Shown: positions 18,465 through 26,641 of the stretch, piece after piece
Position numbering within the stretch: the stretch's first letter is position 1
How the letters are laid out: every line of letters begins with the position of its first letter
DNA from: Lachnospiraceae bacterium C1.1
GTDB taxonomy: Bacteria > Bacillota > Clostridia > Lachnospirales > Lachnospiraceae
DNA length: 64,000 bases
Direction of reading: 5' to 3'
NCBI GenBank assembly: GCA_030434875.1
Contig: JAUISW010000001.1
Coordinates: 2,863,501-2,927,500 of the forward strand
Translations under genes and position numbers: made by a program
Notes under the pieces: model-generated
What the model saw: the letters and a program-made list of their open reading frames with translations, nothing else
Told to the model about the DNA's origin: nothing
The model's database searches: none

Positions 18465-19381
18465 TTATTATTTTTCACCACTTCCGTAATTCCGCTTACT
18501 AGTCCTGCCGCTCCCTGTATGTCCGAGGGAATGATTATCTTGGTAGCCTGTCCGTCTGCTGCCTTGGCAAATGCCTCAAGGCTCTTAAGCCTTATTACTG
18601 CTTCGTCGGCCTCAGCAGCCTTAAGCATTTTAATACCGTTTGCTGTTGCTTCCTGTACCTTAAGGATAGCTTCCGCACGACCTTCAGCCTCTTTTATCTC
18701 TTTTTCCTTCTCGGCTTCCGCTGCAAGAATTGTAGCCTGCTTTTTAGCCTCAGCTTCGAGGACTGCTGATTCTTTGTGTCCTTCTGCCTCAAGGATCATT
18801 GACTGTTTATGTCCCTCAGCCGTGAGGATCTGTGCTCTCTTTTCTCTCTCTGCCTTCATCTGCTTCTCCATTGATTCACGAATGGCTGCCGGAGGCATGA
18901 TATTTTTAAGCTCTACTCTAGTAACCTTTATCCCCCAGGGATCTGTTGCGAGATCGATCGTCTGCAGCATTCTCGAGTTAATGGTCTCTCTGCTTGTCAG
19001 CGTCTCATCAAGAGTCATATCACCAATGATATTTCTGAGTGTCGTAGCCGTGAGATTTTCCATGGCCATTAAAGGATTCTCAACACCATAAGAATAAAGT
19101 CTCGGATCCACTACCATATAGTAAACGACCGAGTCGATCTGCATGGTTACGTTATCTTTTGTTATAACAGGCTGAGGCGGGAAATCAGCAACTCTTTCCT
19201 TCAAAAGTACTTTTCTTGCCACTCTGTCAACAACCGGGATCATAAAATGAAGTCCGGCATTCCAGGTCTGGCTGTATCTTCCAAACCTCTCTATCACGTA
19301 TGCACTTCCCTGGGGTACCACACGCATTCCCAAACAAGCCAGAGCAATTACAAAAATCAGAAAAAATAAAATAATAACCAT
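18461..19381 (-). CDS. SPFH/band-7 (stomatin-like) membrane protein
   Basis: 306 residues. The ATG at 19381 (MVIILFFLIF) has GAGG eight bases upstream; a GTG three codons earlier overlaps that site. A single N-terminal membrane anchor is followed by the SPFH domain (QGSAYVIERFGRYSQTWNAGLHFMIP; LRNIIGDMTLDETLTSRETIN). An Ala/Glu-rich coiled coil (about 175-245) comes next, then a hydrophobic tail. These proteins form membrane cages or scaffolds, usually with an NfeD partner. No nfeD is adjacent; it starts a six-gene operon instead. Confidence 0.9.
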   Translation of the reverse strand: MVIILFFLIFVIALACLGMRVVPQGSAYVIERFGRYSQTWNAGLHFMIPVVDRVARKVLLKERVADFPPQPVITKDNVTMQIDSVVYYMVVDPRLYSYGVENPLMAMENLTATTLRNIIGDMTLDETLTSRETINSRMLQTIDLATDPWGIKVTRVELKNIMPPAAIRESMEKQMKAEREKRAQILTAEGHKQSMILEAEGHKESAVLEAEAKKQATILAAEAEKEKEIKEAEGRAEAILKVQEATANGIKMLKAAEADEAVIRLKSLEAFAKAADGQATKIIIPSDIQGAAGLVSGITEVVKNNK

Positions 19382-19446
19382 CTCATTCACCTCTTCTTTT
19401 TCATAATCAATAATATTCTAGGGTCCGCTTCGTGCCCTGTATTAAA

Positions 19447-19481
19447 TAAAGCCAGAGTCGTTTCCAACCCTGGCTTTAGTG
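19447..19481 (-). terminator. Terminator downstream of trxA
   Basis: AAAGCCAG pairs with CTGGCTTT on both strands; on the minus strand it is followed by an AT-rich tract. It separates trxA from the SPFH operon. Confidence 0.75.
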
Positions 19482-19515
19482 TAACATTATATATGGTTTT
19501 CTTCAAGAAAACGAT

Positions 19516-19830
19516 TTATGCCTTGCTTACCATATCGAGGATCGCCTGCTTTGGAACAACTCCCACCGACTGGTTAACGAGCTTTCCGTCCTTGAAGATA
19601 AGGAGTGTAGGAATACTCATTATATTGTATTTACCGGCGAGATCGCCCTCTTCATCAACGTTTACTTTTCCAACTTTGATACTGCTGTTTTCCTCAGCTA
19701 TCTCATCTACGATAGGTGAAAGCATCTTGCAGGGTCCGCACCATGATGCCCAGAAATCTACAAGAACTGTCTTGTCAGACTTTAATACTTCTTCTTCAAA
19801 ATTTGCCTCTGTGATAACAACTGCTGCCAT
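19516..19830 (-). CDS. trxA: Thioredoxin
   Basis: 104 residues with DFWASWCGPCKML active site and the cis-Pro in MSIPTLLIF. Cytoplasmic disulfide reductase. AGGAGGAG precedes ATG. It lies 54 bp after the thioredoxin-reductase-like gene on the same strand and shares its promoter. Confidence 0.97.
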   Translation of the reverse strand: MAAVVITEANFEEEVLKSDKTVLVDFWASWCGPCKMLSPIVDEIAEENSSIKVGKVNVDEEGDLAGKYNIMSIPTLLIFKDGKLVNQSVGVVPKQAILDMVSKA

Positions 19831-19884
19831 GTTAATCTCCTCCTTTTGACCTAATTCTTTACCTTATTATATCTTTAACTAAAA

Positions 19885-20766
19885 TTATCTTCCTGATTTT
19901 GATATGAAATCAACTGCTGAAAGTGCAGCTACATTTCCCTGTCCTGCTGCCTTTATATACTGGTAGGGGGTACCCGCAATATCTCCTGCGACAAAGCATC
20001 CCTCAATATTTGTTTCCATCTTGAGATTGGTCTTTACATGACTTCCTTCCATTTCAAGTCCGGCAAGAAGTTGTGTGGGAGCTATCGAATCTCTCAGGAT
20101 AAATATACCGTCGGTCTTTATCTCTCCGTCCTCGGTAACAAGGGCATCCACCTTCATTCCGCCGTTTACGGAAACGGGCTTGCTTCTGATAACCTCAACC
20201 TTGTCCGAAAGATTTACTTCGTCCTTATAAATAGGAATGTAATAGGTCTTTGCAGCGTACTCTGTCATGAACTCTGCCTCAGCCTCTTCCTTCTTGGAAT
20301 ACCCGACAACGACTGCCGTCTTTCCTTTATAAAGGGCTGCATCACAGGTTGCACAGTAGCTGACTCCGCGTCCGAGGTAATCTGTCTCACCCGGAAGGGT
20401 TTTAGCCGGTACCACTCCTGTTGCCAGGATCACAGTCTTTGCTTCATAGAGATCATTGTCTGCCTGGATCGAGAAATAATCTCCTGCTGCAAATATAAGT
20501 GTTACCTTTTTATCTGTAATTTCAAGTCCTCTGTCTTTTAAGTGCTCTTCGAAATGTTCTGCAAGCTTTGCTCCGCTTATTGCCGGAAATCCGAGATAAT
20601 TGTTTATCTGCTCAGCCTTTGCAAGCTTCATGCTTAAGTTCTTTGATCCAAAAATTAGAACACTCTTATTTCTATTCTTAGCTGTCAATGCAGCTTCCAG
20701 ACCTGCTGGGCCTGTTCCGATGATTGCTATATCTACTCTTTCTATTTTGAACACCGCCTTTCTCAT
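19885..20766 (-). CDS. trxB: Thioredoxin reductase-like flavoprotein without NADPH-binding motifs
   Basis: 293 residues. FAD motif IIGTGPAGLEAAL lies at the N-terminus, the redox CATC near residue 135, and the second FAD motif GCFVAGDIAGTPYQYIKAAGQG near the C-terminus. The pyridine-nucleotide site is altered: VVGYSKKEEAEAEF replaces the usual GGGDSAxEEA motif and no HRRxxxR is seen. That pattern is known from ferredoxin-dependent flavin thioredoxin reductases (FFTR) of clostridia, so the electron donor may be ferredoxin. This is inference from missing motifs. Forms an operon with trxA. Confidence 0.85.
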   Translation of the reverse strand: MRKAVFKIERVDIAIIGTGPAGLEAALTAKNRNKSVLIFGSKNLSMKLAKAEQINNYLGFPAISGAKLAEHFEEHLKDRGLEITDKKVTLIFAAGDYFSIQADNDLYEAKTVILATGVVPAKTLPGETDYLGRGVSYCATCDAALYKGKTAVVVGYSKKEEAEAEFMTEYAAKTYYIPIYKDEVNLSDKVEVIRSKPVSVNGGMKVDALVTEDGEIKTDGIFILRDSIAPTQLLAGLEMEGSHVKTNLKMETNIEGCFVAGDIAGTPYQYIKAAGQGNVAALSAVDFISKSGR

Positions 20767-20798
20767 TTTCAGGTGCTTTTAACGTTCTGTCTGACCAT

Positions 20799-20827
20799 AT
20801 TATATTTTATCCGATATATATTGTCAA
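20799..20827 (-). promoter_or_regulatory. Consensus promoter of the trxB-trxA operon
   Basis: On the minus strand TTGACA (20827-20822), exactly 17 bases, then TATAAT (20804-20799). Both hexamers match the sigma-A consensus perfectly. Confidence 0.9.
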
Positions 20828-20964
20828 TGACTTTATATTTATTTAATATTTTGAACCCGATGTAAAAAACCGGAATGACCTCTAATCCCCCTTTATATCT
20901 GCATTTTCCTCGGGTTCTTTCTATAATGTTTCGAATAAAGAACAAAAGAATTATCAATTAGCTA

Positions 20965-20993
20965 TTGAATTATTTAAAATGAAATTGTATACT
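20965..20993 (+). promoter_or_regulatory. Promoter of the small secreted protein gene
   Basis: TTGAAT, a 17-base spacer and TATACT lie about 110 bp before the ATG at 21103. The intervening leader contains a CTTCAGA/TCTGAAG hairpin at about 21058-21080. Confidence 0.65.
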
Positions 20994-21102
20994 GTCGCTT
21001 GTATGCAAAATAAATTTTATAAGGAACGCCCGTTTCATCAGAGCCTTATAATACATCGTCTTCAGATGTTATTCTGAAGCGGAAAGGATAGCGTGATCGC
21101 TT

Positions 21103-21318
21103 ATGAGACGGAGAACAACACTTTTGGGACTTGCACTTGCATCAGCAATGAGCATCGCATTGGTAGGTTTTAATTGCCCTACATGCGCAGCAGAGCTCAA
21201 TTCAGGCGATGAAGTAGTAGAGGACACATATGTTGACGCGGTATCAGCTGACTCTGATGATGAACTTATTGTTATAGATTCAGGTATTCTTACCGCAGAT
21301 AGATATGCTCCAGAGTGA
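21103..21318 (+). CDS. Small secreted acidic protein
   Basis: 71 residues. MRRRTTLLGLALASAMSIALVGF is a classic signal peptide with likely cleavage after CPTCAA. The mature part is about 40 residues and very acidic (VVEDTYVDAVSADSDDEL). No domain recognised. GGAAAGGA lies about 14 bases before ATG. The gene has its own promoter and terminator and no operon partners, so it is likely a real monocistronic gene. Function unknown; an exported peptide or precursor is possible. Confidence 0.65.
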   Translation: MRRRTTLLGLALASAMSIALVGFNCPTCAAELNSGDEVVEDTYVDAVSADSDDELIVIDSGILTADRYAPE

Positions 21319-21343
21319 AGCGCAGACAGCGCTTTTGTAATCC

Positions 21344-21376
21344 AAAACCCCCGCAGATTTCTGCGGGGGTTTCTTA
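21344..21376. terminator. Strong bidirectional terminator
   Basis: AACCCCCGCAGA pairs with TCTGCGGGGGTT, followed by TTTCTTATTTT. It lies between the secreted-protein gene and the convergent sstT. Confidence 0.9.
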
Positions 21377-21401
21377 TTTTCCATTGATTCTGCCGGCTTT
21401 T

Positions 21402-22646
21402 TTATTTAAGGAAATCCGGAAGCTTTCTTCCTTCTTTTTTCCACTGCATAAATTCAGCAGTAGCTGCAAACATTACATCACCTGACGAATTGAGTGCTGT
21501 TTCTACGGAATCCTGTATAACTCCTATTATGAAACCAACACCGACTACCTGCATTGCGACATCCTGTGATATACCGAAAAGCGAACATGCCATAGGTATG
21601 AGCAGAAGCGAGCCGCCTGCAACTCCTGATGCGCCACATGCAGCAAGGGCTGCAATAAATGAAAGAACAAGGGCTGCACCTAAGCTTACCTCAATATTCA
21701 TCGTTCTTGCCGCTGCCAGAGTGAGCACCGTGATAGTAACTGCTGCACCATCCATATTTATAGTGGCGCCAAGCGGTATTGATACGGAATACATCTCCTT
21801 ATCAAGTCCCAGCTTCTCACATAATTCCATGTTAATGGGAATATTGGCTGCCGAGCTTCTTGTAAAGAAAGCCGTTACTCCGGACTCTCTTAAGCATCGC
21901 AATACCAGCGGATAGGGATTTCTCCTTAAGCATATGAAAGCTATGAGCGGGTCTACCACCAGTGCGACCGTCAGCATACATCCTACAAGAAGGAACAATA
22001 CTGCTCCATAGTCAACAAATATCGACATACCGTTCGTTGATATATTTGAATAAACAAGTCCCATTATTCCAAAAGGTGCCAGGTTGATGATCCATCTGAC
22101 TACCTGCGAAACCGCATCCGCACCATTTGCAAAGAATTCTTTTGTGCTGTCTGATGCCACACCTTTAAGCGCAAGACCTAAGAATGCCGACCAGAAAAGG
22201 ATACCCAGATATTTTCCGTCAGAAAGTGACTGAAGGGGATTTGATACCATTCCAAGCAAAAGATTTTTTATAACTTCTGCAAGTCCTGATGGGATCACCT
22301 CTGCCTCAGCGCTCTCTGTGAGCTTGATCGAAACCGGGAATATAAAACTTGCTATTACAGAAACTACTGCTGCAAGAAAAGTACTGACTACATATAATAA
22401 AATGACCGTTCTGAACTGATGTCCAAGCTTTTCACGTCCACGGCATAAAGATGCAGTTACCAACACAAATACCAGCACCGGTGCTATCGACTTAAGAGCC
22501 CCTACAAAAATTTCTCCTATGAAGGATATCCACTCTATATTAGGTACTGTGAGTGCAAGTACGATACCTATCAGAAGTCCTATCGCTATCCTCACTATCA
22601 GACTTGTTTTGTTGTAACAATTAACTGCTTTTTTTAACGCTTCCAT
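21402..22646 (-). CDS. sstT: Serine/threonine:Na+ symporter SstT (DAACS family)
   Basis: 414 residues from ATG 22646 (MEALKKAVNCYNK), chosen because AAAGGAAAG is five to six bases upstream; a longer frame reaches 22808 without a site. Dicarboxylate/amino acid:cation symporter fold: FTRSSAANIPINMELCEKLG is the hairpin-1 region and IPLGATINMDGAAVTI the conserved NMDG motif. Length and sequence fit SstT, which imports Ser and Thr with Na+. Confidence 0.9.
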   Translation of the reverse strand: MEALKKAVNCYNKTSLIVRIAIGLLIGIVLALTVPNIEWISFIGEIFVGALKSIAPVLVFVLVTASLCRGREKLGHQFRTVILLYVVSTFLAAVVSVIASFIFPVSIKLTESAEAEVIPSGLAEVIKNLLLGMVSNPLQSLSDGKYLGILFWSAFLGLALKGVASDSTKEFFANGADAVSQVVRWIINLAPFGIMGLVYSNISTNGMSIFVDYGAVLFLLVGCMLTVALVVDPLIAFICLRRNPYPLVLRCLRESGVTAFFTRSSAANIPINMELCEKLGLDKEMYSVSIPLGATINMDGAAVTITVLTLAAARTMNIEVSLGAALVLSFIAALAACGASGVAGGSLLLIPMACSLFGISQDVAMQVVGVGFIIGVIQDSVETALNSSGDVMFAATAEFMQWKKEGRKLPDFLK

Positions 22647-22773
22647 TTCTTTCCTTTCCATATCATTAGTTATACGCAAAAACATTTTAGCACTTTGACG
22701 CGTAACACCATTAAAGTATTTAAATAATAACATAAAAGCTGTTACTTGTGCGGATTTTTTTAATTTTACAAAG

Positions 22774-22925
22774 ATATGACTTTTCGTCACTGCGTGCCTC
22801 AAAGTCATGCAAACAGGCCATTTAAATGCAGCTACGCTGCGGGCCTGTTTGGTGCTTGTTTAACTGAATCACACGGAATCCGCAGTAAATGCGGATTCCT
22901 GCAATAAAGTCACCAAAACATATAC
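22774..22925. repeat. Three-hairpin dispersed repeat, copy A1
   Basis: Hairpin 1 ATGACTTT...AAAGTCAT; hairpin 2 CAAACAGGCC...GGCCTGTTTG with an inner GCAGC/GCTGC; hairpin 3 GGAATCCGCA-GTAAA-TGCGGATTCC. It ends in CACCAAAACATATAC and lies between sstT and the next gene. Further copies are at 26433, 43668, 57376 and a partial one at 44246. Confidence 0.9.
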
Positions 22926-22930
22926 GAAAA

Positions 22931-22958
22931 AGGAAACCCACATCTCTGCGGGTTTCCT
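22931..22958 (-). terminator. Terminator of the DUF5684-like membrane protein gene
   Basis: AGGAAACCC pairs with GGGTTTCCT around a short loop; on the minus strand it is followed by TTTTTCG. It lies directly beside repeat A1. Confidence 0.8.
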
Positions 22959-22977
22959 AAATTGTCATATTAAAAAT

Positions 22978-23517
22978 TTACGCCTGCGATTCAAGCACCT
23001 CGGTATCTGTCGCGTAATCATACTGACCTTCCCTGAGGCCGCTGCAGGATACTAAAAGATATATAATTCCTACGATAGTAAAGATATTTGCAAAAATAGC
23101 AAATCCGAGTGAGATCTCTTTCCTTATCCTGTAGAACTGATCTCTGTAGATCACTACGGAGACAGCGATCTGGAGCAGCCATACCAGTGAGCTTAAGGAG
23201 CTTCCTGCTCCCGGAATCTGTGAGATTATCCCCGATGCCACACTCACAATTATTGGAAAAAGCTTAACTACTACAGACGGAACTTCCAGTCCGAAAAGCT
23301 TTATCTTTTCAACATCACCGTAAGTCGCTTCAACTGCTGCATAATGATTTGCATAAGGTATGAAAGCCATCCATGCATTCTTGTAATTTCTGACCTTAAG
23401 GTACTTAAAAGTTGCAATAGCCGAAATAATATACATTATCAGGGCTATGAAAACCGCAAACACAAGCATAATTCCAAGACCAGCCAATACACCAACTAAC
23501 GCCATATCATCATCCAT
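22978..23517 (-). CDS. Four-helix membrane protein, DUF5684-like
   Basis: 179 residues with about four to five hydrophobic segments. MYIISAIATFKYLKVRNYKNAWMAFIPYANHYAAVEA has the W-x-x-x-IP-x-x-N motif common to this small family of uncharacterised membrane proteins. The C-terminal tail is acidic. GTGGGGGT lies upstream as a ribosome site. A DDE insertion sequence has landed about 30 bp upstream of its start (element begins 23546), so its native promoter may have been displaced. Confidence 0.65.
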   Translation of the reverse strand: MDDDMALVGVLAGLGIMLVFAVFIALIMYIISAIATFKYLKVRNYKNAWMAFIPYANHYAAVEATYGDVEKIKLFGLEVPSVVVKLFPIIVSVASGIISQIPGAGSSLSSLVWLLQIAVSVVIYRDQFYRIRKEISLGFAIFANIFTIVGIIYLLVSCSGLREGQYDYATDTEVLESQA

Positions 23518-23545
23518 AAGTTTACCCCCACTTTCTTATTGAATA

Positions 23546-25305
23546 AATAGGCGTTTGCGAAACGCCTGTTGCCGCAAAAATACGGCATTTTTGTTGTAAC
23601 AAAAAAGAATAACCCCTCACCAGATATGGTACAATAGAGTTGACAAAAAACCACTGACCATATCCAAGAAAGGAGTTATTCTGATATATATGATAACATA
23701 TAAACAGCTTTCTTTGTCAGATATTTATACAGATTGTCAGGAAAAATTTGAAAATGACAAACCTGCATTTCTGTCTCTATTAGAAAACCATATTGATCTT
23801 GATGAAATTATTCCGATTTCGTTCCGAAATCATTTTTATGCATCGACGGGAAGAACCCGTAAATACTCTTTACACTCTTTACTGTGGGCTTTGATTATTC
23901 AGAGAATCTTTTCAATTCCCACAGACCAACTTCTTCTTACTTTTCTTGCTTATTCAAAACCTCTACGTGATTTTTGCGGTTTTACAAAAGTCCCAGACGC
24001 CTCCAAGATAACAAGGTTTAAGCAGGATTTTTTAGATGATCTTCAACTTGTTTTCGACAAGCTTGTCAATCTGACTGAGCCCATTTGTCAGGCTATTGAT
24101 TCCTACAAAGCTGACATGACTATTTTTGATTCATCAGGTATTGAAGCATTTGTTACTGAAAATAATCCCAAGTACGCAAACAGAATTATTAGACAACTTA
24201 AGGCTTATGCAAAGATAAAAGGATTCGATAAATCTTATGATCCTTATAAGGCAGCCTATGGCTCAATGCCTTCACATGCTTCCTCCAATGCTGAAATTAA
24301 GCAGCTATACATTAATGGCCATTTTTGCTATGTCTTCAAGTTTGGCATTGTTACAAACGGGTTAGGTATTGTTCGTCATATTTCTTTTTACAACAAGGAC
24401 TTTATGACATCCCATCCCGAAATCATTGTTGAGAAAAAATCAAATTCTCCTGACGAGGATAAGTGTGTTCACGATGCAAAGCTACTTATCCCAACATTAA
24501 AAGATTTCTTTTCAAAACATCCTCTAATAAATCCCAAGACATTTCTTGGAGATGCTGCATTTGATTCTTCTCTTTTATATAATCAGTTGCTTATAGGCGA
24601 TACCTTTGGAAAAGATAGGCATTTTTCCAAGGCATATATACCACTTAATTCAAGGTCGGGAATAAAATATCCTGACTGCAAGGTCAATTCTGATGGTATT
24701 CCCTGCTGCCCTAATGATGATTCACTCACAATGAAATCTGAAGGTAAATCACATAGAAAAAATGGGCTTATACGGTATAAATTTGTTTGTCCCAAAATTA
24801 AATACATACGAGACAAAACTACAGGAAAGTATCATCGCAAATGTCAATGTGATAATCCATGTACCCCTTCATCATGCGGACGAATGATTCATATATATCC
24901 CGAAAAGAACCTTCGAGCCTATCCTGGTACACTTCGTGGTAACGAAGATTGGGATAATACCTATAAAATCAGAACAGCTGTTGAAAGAGATATAAACCAC
25001 ATAAAAGAAAATCTCTGTTTAGCAGGTCGCCGCACTCAAAATGAGAAAACACTACATGCTGATCTTATTCTTGCAGGAATCACACAACTTATAACTGTTG
25101 TTCTTGCTGATAAAATCAAACATCATGAATATATCCGAAGTCTAAAACCACTTATTGCTTAGGACTTACCAACTCTATATGCCATAAGGCTTATTAAAGC
25201 GCGCCCAAAAAAGCAGTAAACATATTCAAATGCGAAAAAAATCTATTGCGGCGGTGCTTCGTACATACATTCGATTTTTAGTGTCGAGTTTCGCAATCAC
25301 CTATT
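23546..25305 (+). mobile_element. Complete insertion sequence with DDE transposase
   Basis: Terminal inverted repeats: AATAGGCGTTTGCGAAAC on the left and, reverse complemented, AATAGGTGATTGCGAAAC on the right. The element is flanked on both sides by ATTGAATA (23538-23545 and 25306-25313), an 8-bp target duplication. Total length is 1760 bp with one transposase gene. The intact direct repeat suggests a fairly recent insertion. Confidence 0.9.
23690..25162 (+). CDS. DDE transposase with DUF772-like N-terminal domain
   Basis: 490 residues. The N-terminal HFYASTGRTRKYSLHSLLWALIIQRIF resembles the DUF772 transposase domain of IS1182/IS5-like elements. Candidate catalytic acids lie in TIFDSSGIEAF, FLGDAAFDSS and AVERDINHIKENL. 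A cysteine cluster (CQCDNPCTPSSC) lies between the second and third acid. AAGGAG precedes the start. The 8-bp target duplication is unusual for IS1182, so the exact IS family is uncertain. Confidence 0.85.
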   Translation: MITYKQLSLSDIYTDCQEKFENDKPAFLSLLENHIDLDEIIPISFRNHFYASTGRTRKYSLHSLLWALIIQRIFSIPTDQLLLTFLAYSKPLRDFCGFTKVPDASKITRFKQDFLDDLQLVFDKLVNLTEPICQAIDSYKADMTIFDSSGIEAFVTENNPKYANRIIRQLKAYAKIKGFDKSYDPYKAAYGSMPSHASSNAEIKQLYINGHFCYVFKFGIVTNGLGIVRHISFYNKDFMTSHPEIIVEKKSNSPDEDKCVHDAKLLIPTLKDFFSKHPLINPKTFLGDAAFDSSLLYNQLLIGDTFGKDRHFSKAYIPLNSRSGIKYPDCKVNSDGIPCCPNDDSLTMKSEGKSHRKNGLIRYKFVCPKIKYIRDKTTGKYHRKCQCDNPCTPSSCGRMIHIYPEKNLRAYPGTLRGNEDWDNTYKIRTAVERDINHIKENLCLAGRRTQNEKTLHADLILAGITQLITVVLADKIKHHEYIRSLKPLIA

Positions 25306-25404
25306 ATTGAATAAAATAATAGTTTTAGTTCTTCTGATTTAAATATATCATCAGATATTTCTAATCGCAATCATTTTTAAATTTTCAGCAGAATTCCTGT
25401 ATCC

Positions 25405-26337
25405 TCAAGAGACCTTTGTAGGGTCAATTCCAAGTTCTTCAGGAAGAAATCTCGGGCATACATTCTCCTTTGTGGCAATTACGGATGCTGCAAGCCTCGT
25501 TCCTATCTCACAGGATTCTCTTAAGGTCTTTCCATAGGTAAGTCCCATCGCAACTCCTGCAAAAAAGGAATCACCTGCTCCTGTAGTATCAATGACTGTT
25601 ACATGCTTTGACTCTATAATGCCGGAATCGCCGTCTATTGTTGCATATACCGCACCCTTTTCTCCCATTGTAACGACCATCTTCGGGATCTGGGCAAGTT
25701 TTATCTTCTTCTTAAGTATCTCCAAAAGTTCTTCCGGAGTCTTATCATCGTATATATCAGAAAAGAAGATTCCTGCCTCCTGCTGGTTACATACGAAGCA
25801 GTCGGTATTTTTAAGGAGATCTCTTCTCTCTACAGCAATAGTCATATTTGTAACTGCAGAATAGACTTTTTTATTGTATTTCTCCGCAAGCCGAAATACT
25901 CTTTTTAATATATCTTTTTCAAGGTCAAACTCTATGATGATGCTGTCCGCATCCTTGAATATTTCGTCTCCGTGTTCATCTAAGATATTCTCTATTTCAG
26001 AGAGATCGGGACGCTTTGAGATCGATGCGGCAACATCTCCGCTATTATCAAATATTGCAAGCCAGCTGCCAAGACCATCTTTCGTAACCCTGATATAATC
26101 AGTGTTTACCTTATGGTTCTTAAGCTTATCGAGTACATCGATACCGATACCGCTATCGTCGACAAGGCTCACAAACGTAGGTCTGAGCTCGACATTCGCT
26201 ATATCCTCAGCTATATTTCTGCTGACACCGCCATGCACCTGCATTACCCTACCGACATTTCGTCCTGTCGGTATATACTGCATCAGCGGATAACCCTTTA
26301 TATCAACAAAAATAGCTCCTATTACAACAATTCCCAT
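25405..26337 (-). CDS. PfkB-family carbohydrate/nucleoside kinase
   Basis: 310 residues from ATG 26337 (MGIVVIGAIFVDIKGYP) with AAGGAG at good spacing; the longer frame to 26409 runs into a hairpin. VHGGVSRNIAEDIANV matches the pseudouridine-kinase-like branch. DTTGAGDSFFAGVAMGL carries the GAGD catalytic motif. No pseudouridine glycosidase gene is adjacent, so the substrate remains open. Confidence 0.82.
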   Translation of the reverse strand: MGIVVIGAIFVDIKGYPLMQYIPTGRNVGRVMQVHGGVSRNIAEDIANVELRPTFVSLVDDSGIGIDVLDKLKNHKVNTDYIRVTKDGLGSWLAIFDNSGDVAASISKRPDLSEIENILDEHGDEIFKDADSIIIEFDLEKDILKRVFRLAEKYNKKVYSAVTNMTIAVERRDLLKNTDCFVCNQQEAGIFFSDIYDDKTPEELLEILKKKIKLAQIPKMVVTMGEKGAVYATIDGDSGIIESKHVTVIDTTGAGDSFFAGVAMGLTYGKTLRESCEIGTRLAASVIATKENVCPRFLPEELGIDPTKVS

Positions 26338-26360
26338 TAAAAACTCCTTTATCGGCAATG

Positions 26361-26424
26361 ATTTTTTTCGCCTGTTGCGCCGTTCGTTGGAAACATATAA
26401 GCCGAACAACGCAAAAGGCGAAAT
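26361..26424. repeat. Long imperfect hairpin next to repeat A2
   Basis: TTTCGCCT-TTGCG-GTTCG pairs with CGAAC-CGCAA-AGGCGAAA with small symmetric bulges. A related string (GCGAACGGCGTAACAGGCGAAGTCC) precedes partial copy A4 at 44208-44232. It may be an extension of the same repeat family. Confidence 0.6.
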
Positions 26425-26432
26425 CCTAAAAA

Positions 26433-26585
26433 ATATGACTTTTCGTCACTTCGTGCCTCAAAGTCATGCAAACAGGCCATTTAAATGCAGCTGCGCTGCG
26501 GGCCTGTTTGGTACTTGTTTTACTTTATCAGACGGAACCCGCAGTAAATGCGGATTCCTGCAATGAAGTGACCAAAATACATACC
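26433..26585. repeat. Three-hairpin dispersed repeat, copy A2
   Basis: Same order as A1: ATGACTTT/AAAGTCAT, CAAACAGGCC/GGCCTGTTTG, and GGAACCCGCA/TGCGGATTCC with one C-A mismatch. It lies between hflX and the PfkB kinase gene. Confidence 0.9.
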
Positions 26586-26641
26586 CTAATTATAACATCT
26601 AATATTATCGTTTTGACGAATACTAATGTACTAAATAAAGT

